In this document: positions 35,990 through 48,541 of the stretch, in pieces | How positions within the stretch are numbered: the first letter of the stretch is position 1 | How the letters are laid out: each line of letters opens with the position of its first letter | NCBI GenBank assembly: GCA_034509735.1 | Contig: JACGWO010000012.1 | Span: 2,294,001 to 2,358,000 of the forward strand | Direction: 5' to 3' | From: Sesamum alatum | Lineage: Eukaryota; Streptophyta; Magnoliopsida; Lamiales; Pedaliaceae | Length of the DNA: 64,000 bases | Notes under the pieces: model-generated | The model's input: only the letters and a program-made list of their open reading frames with translations | Databases searched by the model: none | What the model was told of the DNA's origin: nothing | Made by a program: the position numbers and the translations under genes

Positions 35990-36330
35990 TTGTCTTTTTC
36001 TCCAACGATCGCCTCACCGTCAGCCACTCGTTGCCGGCCATTCCATGTCGTCACCGGCCCTGGGCGATGCTGGGCGATCACCCAAATCCAGGGCAACCGC
36101 GCCCAATTCGAGCCGCCGCCCCTTTTGTGGGGGTGATGGTTGCCTAGCGGCGCGGTCACCATGGATTTGGGCAGGCCCTGGATCCCAGACCGAGTCGCCA
36201 CCCCTGTTGGGGCAGCTGAACGAGGCGATTGGAGGTCACCCCTTTTAGGGGGCAATTTCGACTTGTGCGCTTGGGCAGCAACAACTTTGTCTCTCACATA
36301 GGCGGTGGCCGTCGCCGCTCGTCAATATAT
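35990..36330. other. GC-rich islet of unknown origin
   Basis: An abrupt ~340-bp GC-rich block in AT-rich DNA. It contains partial inverted matches (CCCAAATCCAGGGC near 36081; GGATTTGGGCAGGCCCTGG near 36163) and overlapping open frames on both strands (36045-36248 plus, 35980-36297 minus). I recognise no protein. It could be a captured gene fragment or part of an unclassified repeat. Confidence 0.5.
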
Positions 36331-37562
36331 GTATATATATAATTATATATAAACAAAAAAAAAATATTTAAAAGTATGTACGATCTGAACCGTTCATCTT
36401 TTAACAATTAAAGATCTATGGTTGTTATAAAAAAGGTATAACGGGCAATTCAACACATATTTTAATGCCGTTAAGCTTACTTAACGGAAGGGGAAAATAT
36501 GCAATATTTTGGAAAACACTGAGGATTTTTTGCCTATTTTCTTAAGACATGGGAGTTCTAAGCGAAATTTTTAAACGCACGGGGGGTTTATACAATTTAT
36601 CCTTCATAAAATAAGTCAAAATGCATTACAAACATGGAGAAGTTGAATTTGCAATCTAAAATTGAAACTTTTGAATCTATATCTAACTTTGGCAATCAAA
36701 TTTTAATATCTCGATTAAATAAAAAAAAAATACCTTTCACGATGAAAATTTAATTTCTCAGGACTTGACTATTAATATAAATCATTTAATAATGAGTTTC
36801 TATATATATATATATATATATATATTGAGAGTATATGATAGTAAAAAAGCAGTGAGAAAAATTAAATATAATTTTGATAATAAAATATGGGTAGTAAAAC
36901 AAAATATATCAATAGAAATTTATACAAATTTTTCTTTGTTATATTTATTATTTTTATTTTAATATATAAAGGTAAAATTATCATTATATAAAAAGATAGA
37001 AAAATAAATAAAAAATATGAATTGGGTACCAAAGTGATATTAATGGTGAAGATCGAGTACTAATTAAGTCATTTATAATTACTCGTGTACCAAAGTGACA
37101 TCAATGGCAAAACTAATAATATATAGAAATATATAGGATTATGTTATTTATTTTATTTAAAAAAACTATACACATAATGTATCTAATAAACTAAATAGAT
37201 GGTATAGTAGGATTTAAAACAGAAAATCTCTACACTTTAATCTTACATATGACCAAATATTGAACATTAAAATTTAATGATATATTACTACTTTTTTTAA
37301 AAAAAAAATAACTATACTATTTATTAAAAGTTGTGACCCCTAAAATAATTAATTTGGGTAAGAAAATATTTATTGACACAACTACCCTTAAACATATTCA
37401 TTTATTCACATGATATTCATTTCTTTAATTAATTAACTCTTTGAATTTTGTATTCATGCATATTAATATTATTTTATTATATTCATTTTAATTAATTATT
37501 TGTTTTATCTTCAAAAATATTTATTGAAAAAAGTATTTTGCTTATTTTTTTATTTTTATTTT
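36331..37562. other. AT-rich non-coding region with partial MITE end
   Basis: No gene. Near 36590 GGGGGGTTTATACAATTTATCC resembles one end of a Mutator-type MITE, but the partner end is not clear. A (TA)n run lies near 36802-36826. Confidence 0.5.
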
Positions 37563-37812
37563 GGATAAATTACATTAATACATACACGTGAAGTTAGGTC
37601 TTATTACCCAATACTCATTGCTCTTTACAAAATTCCATACACACCTCTTACGGTTGTAATTATAATTATAAGTGCACTCTCTATTCAATAACAAAAAATT
37701 ATACAAATACCCCAAAGATACGTTATACTAACACCCAATTAGGGAGTATACACGTAATTTTATCATCACATAACTAAGTCTGATTTTGGAAAGTATCAAT
37801 GTAACTTATTGC
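37563..37812. mobile_element. Degenerate MITE
   Basis: The ends GGATAAATTACATTAATACA and TATCAATGTAACTTATT are imperfect inverted repeats of about 45 bp. The terminal motif resembles the Mutator-type MITE at 24767. No clear target duplication. Confidence 0.6.
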
Positions 37813-38175
37813 TATTTTTATTTTAGTTTTTTGCACAAACACATAAACTATTGCTTTTCTTTAATTCTGCACTCGCATCTAGTATGTTAAATTGGGAAAA
37901 TTCTAATACAAATCGAGTTTAGCTGGAGCTGAATTATATGATAAGTACAATACATTTGTCGTGTGATTGATATACAATTCCAGAAAAATGACGAATGACA
38001 TAATAATTACACTTGCTCTATGATTAATTTAATTCAGCCAGATCGACTTCAGGTAATAATTTTTCCGTCAAATTGCAAGGAAGAGAGCGAATTATGAATA
38101 TTTGTATTCATGCCGATCACTGTCTTTCCATAGATAAATGGCATGACGATTGAGGTTTTCCTTGAAAAATTATAA

Positions 38176-38434
38176 GGGTAAATTATATTTACACCCCACG
38201 AGGTTAGATTCAATTACACAAATATCTTCTGTTTTTTATGAAATTACAGTTAGACCCCTTGAAGGGTGTTAGTGTAATGTCTCTCAGAGAATATTAGTAT
38301 AAGCTTTACCTTTAAATATAGGGTGTAGTTGTAATACAATTACAACTTCAGGGAGTGTAGCTGTAATTTCACAAAAAGTAGGGAGTGTTTGTGTAATTAA
38401 GTCTAATTTCAAGGGATGTCACTGTAATCTACCC
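38176..38434. mobile_element. Mutator-like MITE
   Basis: Inverted ends of about 50 bp: GGGTAAATTATATTTACACC at left and GATGTCACTGTAATCTACCC at right. It is 259 bp and non-coding. No convincing 9-bp flanking repeat was found. Confidence 0.72.
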
Positions 38435-38516
38435 TTATATAATTATAGCGACAGCTATTAAGGGATACGTTATAATCTATTTTCTCAGTATATATATATA
38501 TATATATATGTATGTA

Positions 38517-38990
38517 TCTATACTATCATAAAGAGAAAGAATCTTATAAATATACACTGATTATTTTTATACCACTATACTAAATTATTGTAATACCAAA
38601 AATATCCTTCAATTTCTAACTCATGTAATTAAATTAACTATTCAATTAAGTTCCTTTGAAAATTAATTCAAGCAATTATATGTCTCAAAAATAAAATTTA
38701 CTCCCATTTCGTCAAAATTTATTGTTAATTGAACTAAAAATAACATACCAGTATTTATATTGCATGTATATATAACCATTATTATCAGTATAACAAATCT
38801 TCTACAAAATTTTAATTTTGAATTTAATTTGAGTAAACTATTGCATTGATAATTAATGAATTAGAACAAATTAGCAGACATGTTTTATATGTGAAATTGT
38901 AAGCTGATAAATTTTAAAATATATAAATAAATAAATTATGAGCTTTATTACTGTATTACTAAAAATTTGACGCGCAAGTATTACATACTA
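38517..38990 (+). mobile_element. Helitron-like repeat downstream of deaminase gene
   Basis: It begins TCTATACTATCATAAAGAG after an A, as Helitron 5' ends do, and ends near CATACTA. It is homologous along its length to the copy inside intron 1 (43947-44787), for example AAATTTACTCCCATTT and ATTGATAATTAATG. The 3' CTRR end is degraded. Confidence 0.6.
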
Positions 38991-39165
38991 TAAAAGTATT
39001 ACAAAAAGTTATACAAACAGATTCTGCGTGATACAGTTATAGTATATATGAAACGAAAAGCCCAGCAGGTTAAACTGCCTGACTGACTACAAATCCCAGC
39101 ACAAGCCCAAACAATAGTACAATACATCATTGTCGCTGAACAAGATCTTCATAACAGGCGTAGAA

Positions 39166-42100
39166 CTACAGAAAGTTCATTCTGCTTGGAACCCGAATCC
39201 CCGCCCGCTTCAGAAGATCACGAGAAGCATTCTCAGCCATTACCATAATTTCTTCCTGTCGATACAAGTTTCCACCAATGTAAATTCACATGACCAGTAA
39301 TCTCAAGACATGGGATGAATCGACTTCGTGGAACGTTATTAACGACATACCTCGTTCAAGGTCAAGATTTTCTTATCCACCATGATCCAGCGACCGTTGC
39401 ACATAACTGATGTAATATTTTCAGTTCTCATACAGTAAACAAGGCTGGAAATGCTGCAAAAATAGTCTGGAAATGTCGGTTCATCTCATTTTTCACTCTG
39501 AGTGCAATATCATGCATTTGGAGAGAATTGCGTTGCAGAAATTACATTTATATCCATGGAGTGCTGGCAAGAGGTGGGTCATACCTATCATGAAAGGGCA
39601 TCATCGACCAAGAAGAAGGATTGACAACGACCACGTCAGCCTAGTAAGATTCAAACACAACATTAATTCAGATTCGGTTCGATACAGAAACATATGGGAG
39701 AAACAGTTTAAAGTTGCAAGAACGTATGAACTGAAGATGTTGCACAACAGCTAAATGAGAAATGAAAAATAACTACATTATGGAAGACATTCGTGGAAAG
39801 AAGAACAAGATTTGGCAAAGTTTAGGCACAAATGATGTACCTTTTTCCCAACCTCAAGCGAACCTATTTCTTTGTCCCAGAGCACGGATTTTGCTCCATT
39901 TATTGTTGCCATCTCAAGAACATTTTCTGCAGGCAAAACAGTCGGATCCGTGGTTCCTTTTCGGAAAACTTCTCTCCCTTTGTTGATTAGGGAGGCAAGG
40001 TACATCTCGTCCACTGCAAAGAAGTAATCATAGAACACTTCACGACAAAAAGAATTAAGCCACGGGATAAATGGAAGCGACATTTGCCCTTTTCAAGATT
40101 TAGGGGGGTCTTGCAGTACCTTCCACTTTTATGGCGGGACAAGTTTAAAGAAAGTTGTAAGTTTGTCTGTGGTGAAAGTCGGGGGTGTTTGAAAAGAAAT
40201 GTGAAAAGAGGAAAAAAATTGAAGTTGGAGTATTTGCAAAAACAACTTAATATTTATAATTTTACTAATAAGATGCAGAAGTTGGAAAGCACTTGCTTGT
40301 AACTTTTGGCTTAAATCAACTAATGTAAACAGTTCAAAGGCAGAAGCTGTAAATAAAATTCCCTTCTCTTAAGCTTATTTTCAGCAAAAAGCTAATAAGA
40401 ACTAATTTTTATCTGTGGCAAACACTCCCTTAGTCTTTGCAAGAAAACAACAAACCCTCTCCAGAAATAACTTGACACTAATAATTGTTGGAAATGTGAA
40501 AAGTTTAGACCACTATGTTGGAAAATTTTTATCGGAGCCTACATGGAAATTTCTCACGTACTTGATTACATACAAAAAACATGGCAAAAGTCGCCGCTGG
40601 CTCATTGAGGTTCAGTACAATTAGGTTGATGAGTTGCTGATTGCTGAAATTTTCTCTGTGACAAGGCATTGCAAGTAGAGAGGGAGAGCACTAGCTTGAT
40701 CCCATTAATACTAAGAACAATTACTGTAAAATAAAAATGAGAAGACTCCAAAATTAATGATAGTACTAAATAACTGAGAATGGTAGGTACCGATGCTCAT
40801 CCTATTATTTGACGGCGCGCCATCCGTTCCTAAAGAGACGCAGACACCTGCATCGATCATCTCTCTAATTGGTGCAAATCCGAGCATACGCATTGCAGCA
40901 GCAGGACAATGAGACACTTTCACCCCTGATTTTGCAAGTAAACCAACCTGAGAATGGTAACATACGAAGCAGCAGTTAGTACTTAGATTCTATGAAGTAA
41001 ACCAAAACGGGTAGTTATACAACCAAGATCACTGCAAGTGAGAACAAAAACTTTTCTGGCGAACAAACAGAGATGAGAAGCTTAGAATATATTTTTAAAC
41101 TATTGAAAGATGTAATTCTGATTTATACAACACTTTTTTTATATAAAGGCAGCGAAAAAAAAGAGACTGCTACCATGAGATTGAGTAAAGAACACCCCCA
41201 AACAGGTGAGAATTCGGAAAAAGAGAATATTTGGCCCATTAATAATTTCTGAGTTGTAAATCAGGTGATGGTTGCTTGACAGACAGCATGAAAATTTCTG
41301 AAATGCATCATACCTCATTTTCATCAACCCAAACTGTATGAGCTGCCAATAAGTTGCTTCGCAGTAGCTTGACTTTGTCAAGATATGTAACAGTCCCGTG
41401 ATCAACTCCTCGTCTCTCCACCACGTGTTTGTTCTCATATGGTATCTCGGCGACATGCTAAATGTTGACAAGATCGATTAGAAGTAACCATCAACTTGAA
41501 TGGAATCTCAAGTATGCAACGATAAAACATAGTCCCGGATTTTGAGCATGATTCTATATACATTTTTAGAAGGGCTCAAAGAAGTACGATAAAGAAGAAA
41601 ACAGAAACATGTGAAGAGATACAAGGGAATACATGGAGAGGTTACCATATGAATTCCAGTATTGAGTTCTTTAGCAGCATCTCTTGTTTCAGTAAGCAGA
41701 CGATCAGTTAAATTCATAATTTGCCTTAACCCGAACCATATTCTGATGCGTCCATCAGCAGTATTGTGGTGCTTCTTATACAGATCCTTCTGGGACTGTG
41801 CCCTCAAAGCAAGAGACATTTAGATTTCATAACAAAGTTCAGCAGACAAAGAAATGACTGTTTGGCAATTTTCTCATGGCCCGTTGTTTCCAGTGAACTA
41901 AGGAAAAGAGTAGAGAAAAATTTTACATATTATTTGAAATTAAGAAATGTGGCTGCTCATATCGAGTTTATTCAAGCACCAGTTTCCACCATGTCCAAAT
42001 ATTAGGATTAAAAAAAAATTCTATCATATAAAAGAACGCTACTTTTTGGAAGATAAATACCCTTATGGTACATTTGGATGGAAGGATTTATGGAAAGAAT

Positions 42101-43271
42101 TTCAAAGGACTCCACACTAAACGGATCTGAAATCCATTACAATGTCACATAATGTAGTTCAAAATAGGAAGTCAAAGATATGAAATTTCTCGTAGCATGG
42201 AATTAGCCAAACAAGGTCAAAGGATTTGTTATTGTTGATTTGAAGTCCCTAACTCTAGATCTCCAAGCACAACCTCAAAGAAAACGAACATTAAAAGGTG
42301 GCAAAACCATATTGGAAGTGTTAACACAAGTTTTGAGGAAATCCAAGTATAGCGTAAAGCACGCCAAGCTTTGATTTCTGAATAAGCTAATCAATTTGCA
42401 TGTATGCTTAAGCAATAACACCAAAAGAGCAGCATATCAGAAGCAATAATAGCTGAAATCATGTCATACACATTACAACTGCAATATGTTTAAAGGAACA
42501 TAACTGAGTCAACCCACACTATGCATCTAGTCATACCACATTGCATCAAAAGTATGCAAAACCATTATACGTTTTTGCTTAATGTGGTTAATTTCAGCCT
42601 ACCTGAATGCACTCCTCAGCAGTCCTCTTGGCCCATGATGCAGGCAATCCCTCCCCGGCATCCATCACCGATTGCGTCAGGCACGCACGTATACCCAGCA
42701 GCTCGACCGCCCTCGCCATTCCGGAAACATGCTGCCCTCCGGCTTCAGCAAAGCACGTGACCTATTACATCAACGGGAACTCAACAGATTACAGCCAATT
42801 CTACATAAATTAAAACTCACAATTTATATCTCACAGAATATGGCATCTTAGCCTTCCAAGTTCCATACCAAGGTACAAGAAGTAAAACGTAATTTATGAC
42901 ACATTGATAAGGAAATATCGAAGCTGCAGTGCTTACACCTGAGTGAATGAGCTCAATTCCGCAGAGTAAAGTGGAAATATAAGAGTCCTCTTCCGTCATG
43001 TTGGATTCATAAGGCCAAATGCGGTCGTGAAGCCACGTTAGCAAGTCAACATCATCAGCTATTCCTCTAGCCAGCTGCTGTGATGTGTGAACATGTGTAT
43101 TTATCAACCCTGTCAGAAGCAACAACACAGCACTATATTAGTTGATAACACGTACTCTACCAAAATTTTGTGCAGACATATTGGGTTTTTTTCCCCTCAT
43201 AGTACCTTACTAATCTAAGATTTGTGTACGAACAAAGAGTCATTGGATGGTGATCTGCAGCATTGTTCCGG

Positions 43272-43317
<46 letters not shown>

Positions 43318-45263
43318 CATTCTGTTGAGCTTATTTTCATATGAAAATGGAAAAAGTAAAAATTTTACAATGTTGTTCTGAAAAAGTACGTCGAGAATTA
43401 GGATGTGGCTCCATTATTTATTGACAATACATTTTTTGAAAAAGTTTGTCATTTCAATTAACAAGTTAAATGTCAACTTACACGTCTGTCACAGTACTAC
43501 ACACGAAAACATTAAATTTGGCCCCCTAACATTTTTGAATAACTTCAATCCACACTACCTTATTAAGGCTGAGAGAGTGAGTTTAAATTTAATACACGAA
43601 ATGTGCACCGACTAAAATAACCTTTTATACTTAACAATGGCTAGAATTAGAAGGATAAGTAAACCAACTTACAAAGCTCTGCAGAGAAAAAGTGTAAATT
43701 TCATTAGCCAATATAGTATTTGTGACAATACCATGTCATCAGATATTATGTCCGATAATAGCCTGATCATCGCCCATAATATCGTAGTATTGGCGATATA
43801 AATTATTCCCGGATCGGTAAGGATTGGTTCGGATATATATCAACCAGTATTATTGGATATTGGTCAGTACTTTTGAATCATGATTAAAGCGAGCCAAGAA
43901 GATTAAATATACAACACTACCAACATACACACACACACACACTATATCTATAAATGGAAGAGGGTTTTTCGACTCAAAGTGGTAGATTTGATACCACTAC
44001 ACCAAATTATCGGAATACTGAAAATGTCCTTTGACTTCCTAACTCATGTTGAGTTAACTACTCAATCAAGTTTCTTTAGAAAATTAATCCACGTAATTCC
44101 ATGTACTCAAAATTAAATTTACTCCCATTTTGTTTGAGCTAATTGTCAATTCAAATGGAAATAACATATCATCATTCGTACTGCATATATATATATATAT
44201 ATAATCATCATTATCAACAAAACATATATTATATTGATGGTGTGTGATTCGGGAGATTGTTGATCTAAACACAATAACTCGAAACGACGTCGAGCCAAAC
44301 AACTTCAAAACTTCTTCAAAAAGTAGATTTATAAAAATGGAATGAGGTGATTTTACAAAGGATTTCACCCCCTATTTATAGTAAATAAAATGGGGTAAAA
44401 ATACTACATTATCCCTCAACCGTCTTCAATCTAACAGCTAAGATTTCATCTGAGGGGGCGCCTTGGTAATTTGGCATTACCCCACTAACCACTATCTATA
44501 ACTTCCTCCAATGGCATTTATGTAAATTAGTTTACATTTTGAGGGTATTTTGATCATTCGCCTATTCTAGTTATTTCCTAGAACTATCATATACAAAGTT
44601 TGTCTTTTTAATTTAAGTGGAGTGAAATATGTATTGATAATTAATGCATTAGAAAATTTTTATTAGACAATTTTTATAAGTGAGGTTGTAAAGCGACGAA
44701 TTTTAATATATAGAAACAAATTATTAGCTTCAATAAAATAAATATATTACTAAAAATTATGGCACGTACTACTTGTCACGATACTAGTATGTATATGTAT
44801 ATATACAACAGCACCAACACGCAAAACATATACATACATGTATCACTCACAACATATACTGTAGAGTGTAGAGAGGATGGTAACAATAAATAGGCGATGC
44901 AGTCAATTCTAAGTTTTAACCATCTCAAGAGGCAGCAGGAAACAGATAAACTCTGATTGAAGAAAATATCATATAATTTTATTACAGATAATGTAAAATT
45001 AGTTCAAACGATAATCAGAGACAACTACCTGGTAGTAAAACTTGGCCATGGAGGTTGACGAGGTACGGTGAAAGAGAAGAGAACTGGGAGATGACATCCT
45101 GCGACTGCCCAACGGCTATAATGGTGTCGCCCCGAACAGCGACGGCGCCGTTCCGGTAAACGCGATTCTGGGAATCCATGGTCACGATGAGGGCATCGTG
45201 GAGTACGATGGTTGAGCTGCCGCTGTTTTCGTTGAATGGCTGCTGCTGTCGTCCTTCCTCCAT
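39166..45263 (-). CDS. 5'-methylthioadenosine/S-adenosylhomocysteine deaminase-like amidohydrolase, 10 exons
   Basis: Exons (minus): 45029-45263, 42937-43109, 42603-42761, 41646-41795, 41314-41457, 40791-40947, 39841-40013, 39585-39640, 39351-39453, 39166-39255. All introns are GT-AG and the sum is 1440 nt, giving 479 residues plus stop. The start is the ATG at 45263 (MEEGRQQQ), since the upstream in-frame GTG is not a plant start. Motifs: NTHVH with metal ligands His84 and His86; HMHVAE (His238, His240, Glu243); AAHTVWV (His279); SHCP (300); SLGTDGAPSNN with Asp329. These are the zinc/iron ligands and catalytic residues of the AtzA/TrzN/MtaD-type amidohydrolases. Bacterial MtaD deaminates methylthioadenosine and S-adenosylhomocysteine; the plant substrate is inferred. 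No signal peptide is obvious, so a cytosolic location is likely. It appears intact and is the only host gene in the window. Confidence 0.93.
40181..40429. mobile_element. hAT-like MITE in intron 6 of deaminase gene
   Basis: The ends GGGGGTGTTTG and CAAACACTCCC are inverted. The ~249-bp element is non-coding and lies wholly within the intron 40014-40790. The flanks (AAAGTC, TTAGTC) are only partly alike. Confidence 0.6.
43272..43314. repeat. A43 homopolymer in intron 1
   Basis: Forty-three consecutive A on the plus strand, so a U43 run in the deaminase pre-mRNA. It may be the tail of a retroposed sequence or a simple repeat; the exact length is assembly-sensitive. Confidence 0.9.
43947..44787 (+). 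mobile_element. Helitron-like insertion in intron 1 of deaminase gene
   Basis: The 5' end TCTATAAATGGAAGAGGG is preceded by A and the 3' end is CACGATACTAG followed by T, fitting Helitron insertion between A and T with CTRR ends. It is homologous to 38517-38990. Relative to that copy it carries about 350 bp extra near 44240-44590. No coding capacity. Confidence 0.6.
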
Positions 45264-45503
45264 CTCTAACTGTACTCTGTCCACCGCTTCAGCCTAAACG
45301 AGAGAGCTTTGACTTTATTTGTTGAATCTCTTTTATGTGTATTGTTCTCTTTGTCCATTGCCATACAGTTTAAACTGAAGTCGGGAGAATCTCCTAATAG
45401 CGACTTTGTTAAGGAATTTGCGCGGACTTGGGCTTTGTTTGGTTCGATGAAAACTAAAAGAGTGGGGAAGTGAAAGAGAAATAAGAGAATAATATATACC
45501 AGC
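45264..45503 (-). promoter_or_regulatory. 5' flank of deaminase gene
   Basis: About 240 bp separate the start codon from the solo LTR at 45504-48095. It must contain the 5' UTR and at most a very short native promoter. I see no strong TATA box here. Confidence 0.5.
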
Positions 45504-48095
45504 TGTCATGCTCTAAAAGTAGAACCCCTACTTTAGGTCATGTTCTCATACTCAGGTCTAACCAAAATTGTAACAATATATGTTCATCAAATTAATAATC
45601 GGATAACTAGAACAATTACAAATTCTAACCGTCTGACCATCCTTCCAAATCTCTTAATCGCTTTCTTAGGTTAGCTAGCTTGGCTTGTGATGTTATCATT
45701 TGTATCTGGAGGAAGAAATATAAAATTCGTAAGCAAAAATTTAGTGATGTCATGAGTAGGTGTATGTGGAAGAAAATAATCATATTAGAAAACTCGAACA
45801 AAATAGTTAAAACACATCATATAGACTGGCACAAACACTTGATCAAGCCTATGAAGACCATATCAAGCGAAGACCCAAATACATGATTACCACCTTATGC
45901 CTCTCAAAAGACCGTTTACTACGTTATCCTCCATGCAAGGAGCGACCCTGCGACCGCATTGAACTGGCCATGCTTAGGTACATGGCGGCGTCAATCGCAC
46001 GCAGACAACCTCCAACCCGTAAAAGGACATCTAAGTGGAAACTGAACGACGAAGCCTCAACTGGTAGCCAATGCTACCCCAGCAAGCCCCACGAACCGTC
46101 TAGTCCCAAGCTCATTGACCACTTTGCAAGAACCACTTGACCAAATTCATAAAGCCAGTCGAACAACCATATAGAAAATAGACCATTTAAAGATCGCATG
46201 CACATTGAATATCATGGCGAATTGAAAATATCAAAATAAGTGGGACCTCTTAGATACCTATATGCATTCTAGAGATACCTAAATATTAAGTTTCAAGGAA
46301 TAAAATTAAGTGTAATCATAATAATATCAAGCTTACTGGCTAATCAAATAATCATTGATTTCAAGCAAAATTGACGAATGAACCAGAGCTAGTTATATTA
46401 TGGGCTAACAGATTAATTAAAGATTATCTAATTAAATAAATAATTAATCTCACTGGTTAATACCTTTATAATTCATAATCATTATTTGAATATAAAATTT
46501 AATCATGAAATTATAAGTGGATTAACTGAATAAGTTAATTCAACTAATTGCCTAGCTAATTGATAGGGGTGTACTCTATTTCCTTAGAAAATACACAAAT
46601 AGCTCTAGGAGATGGCCAAAATTGTATATTGGGCTCAGGATCCGCACGTAGTCTAGTCGGGTCGGATCACGCGATCTGACCCGGACAGAGACCCGCTTCA
46701 TGGACCCGGAAACTAGACCATGGTTTCTCTGACAGTTTATGCATTGAGATGATGCCACGTGGACCAAATAAGTGGACACAATTAGCCTATAGATACACCC
46801 TCCATGCCTTATTTATAGAAACACCCATTCATTACTTTCTACCTCATTTATTACTTGAGATTGCATATTATCATCTCGATTTTGGGCTGACTTAATCATC
46901 GGGGAGTATTCGTTGGGGACCATCCTGATTAGCCTAACGTGTTTTCCTCTTCTCAAGAACTATATCACAATTGGGTAAACACAGAATATCGCTACCTGGG
47001 ACCTCCATGAGATTGCTACCTGAAACCTCCAAAGAGATCACTATTTTCTACCCGGAGCAGTAATCAAAGTTAAATCGCGCATTTTTATTGATCAATCATA
47101 ACATGCCAGTTAAAATTGAATATTAACTAGTCATTAACTAATAAACAAATGAAATAGTTTAAGTAGTCTAACTGTCAAAAGAATAAATAAATAACTACAT
47201 TTAATCATCAATATCAACTAAGTAAATTAATTAAATGAATTAAGAAAATCCACTCACAATTAAGAAATTGAGAGTTATTTTTTGAGTTGGAAGCGATGAA
47301 TTTTTTTAATTGAAATAAAGCGATTACAAGCAGTTCTGTCAGTATTAATATTGGACAAAGACAAATACAACAATCATATCGACAATATCACAAACTAACA
47401 TCTTGCTATTACAGCAACAATAAACCTACTATACAATAGAAATAATATCACAAATAAACCTACTATGCAGTAGAAACAAATCATCCCACGTAGAAAATTC
47501 AAACTCATAATCTCTAAGATATGGGATCTCAGTTTCGCCAACTGAATTAAGCTTCGTTGGCAAGAAATCGAGAGTTATTGTTCCTTCTTGTTTTTGTGAG
47601 AGAGAAGGGGACATAGAGAGACTTGTTTGATGAGTGAATTGTGTTTCTGGTAGTGTGTGTTGGCTAAGATTATAAAAGGAGAAGTGCATGCCTTGACACT
47701 AATCAAGGTATTAGGTAAATGAGTGGCACAACATACGTAGCTGCACTCTAATATCCTATCTTCTTTTTCTTTTTGTTCTTTTATAACTTTATAAAATTTA
47801 TAATTTAGCCCCTTGATTTATAAACTTATATAATTTAATCCTAAAAACTTTATAAATTTTTTGATTAGTCCTTCAAAAATTTGATATTATTCTCTAGAAT
47901 TTATATTCTAATCAATTTGTCACTTTCTAACTCTTACAAATCAAATAACCAAGTTTCATTTAATTTCTCCTTTATCTTGAATAACTTAAATAAATTTTTT
48001 ATAAATAATTCTCAAACAAGAAATATACAAAAAGAATAGTTCGTATAGGTGATAATAAATTAATTTATAAAAAAATGATAAGTAGGGGCGTCACA
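45504..48095 (-). mobile_element. Tekay-type gypsy solo LTR G upstream of deaminase gene
   Basis: The plus strand runs TGTCATGCTCTAAAAGTAGA to GTAGGGGCGTCACA. On the minus strand this is TGTGACGCCCC...AGAGCATGACA, the usual ends of Tekay/Del LTRs. The flanks CCAGC (45499-45503) and CTAGC (48096-48100) are a 5-bp duplication with one change. It is 2592 bp with no internal region. It points in the same direction as the deaminase gene. Small frames at 45680-46140 look like chance. Confidence 0.85.
46808..46818 (-). promoter_or_regulatory. TATA box of solo LTR G
   Basis: The minus strand reads CTATAAATAAG about 1.3 kb into the LTR, a plausible core promoter. Transcription would run toward the deaminase start codon about 1.5 kb away. 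Confidence 0.55.
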
Positions 48096-48260
48096 CTAGC
48101 AACCAAATCATACTTGATGTGAATGCATAATTCAAGTTTTCGTTATTTTTTATTCAGCTAAATAAAATAGAAAAACATGTAAAAATGAATTGTTGGTTAA
48201 AACTGGTAAAACTAAATTAACTTAGTGCAAAAGTTATTGATATAATTAAGAAGATTATTA

Positions 48261-48541
48261 TCTATACTATTATATAAAAAAAAATTCCTTTTTAAACTCA
48301 TAAATAGTGGTTAATGACACGTTGCACTACTTTTTGTAATGCCTAAAATAAACCTTAACTGATATGGTAACTACTTTATTCAACTTTTTAAATTTTATAT
48401 TAATTGATAAATAGTTTTTTCTTCCTTTTTTTTTTTAATGTAATGTGTTAGTTTATATATTTTACTCTTATTTATAATATATTTTAAAGCGTAAAAAATT
48501 ATTTATTATATGCACGCAGAAACGACGTGCCAGACGGCTAG
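48261..48541 (+). mobile_element. Short non-autonomous Helitron, first of tandem pair
   Basis: It starts TCTATACTATTATATAAAAA after an A and ends CAGACGGCTAG before a T. A hairpin GCACG...CGTGC lies about 11 bp before the end. These are the 5'-TC, hairpin and CTRR hallmarks with A/T target. 281 bp, no gene. Confidence 0.85.

Noticed and set aside
36045..36297. Overlapping plus and minus frames in the GC-rich islet as genes
   Set aside because: GC-rich DNA has few stops; no recognisable domain and no gene context.
42060..42240. Second MITE in intron 3 of the deaminase gene (TTTGGATGGAAGGATTTATG...CCAAACAAGG)
   Set aside because: Only a vague pair of ends; no clear inverted repeat or target duplication could be aligned by eye.
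42937..42939. Alternative donor at 42939/42938 (CAG|GTGTAA) for exon 2
   Set aside because: It breaks the frame into exon 3; using GT at 42936-42935 (GTAAGC) keeps GVTCFAEAGG in frame.
45264..45284. GTG start seven codons upstream of the deaminase ATG
   Set aside because: Plants initiate at ATG; the ATG at 45263 gives the family-typical N-terminus.
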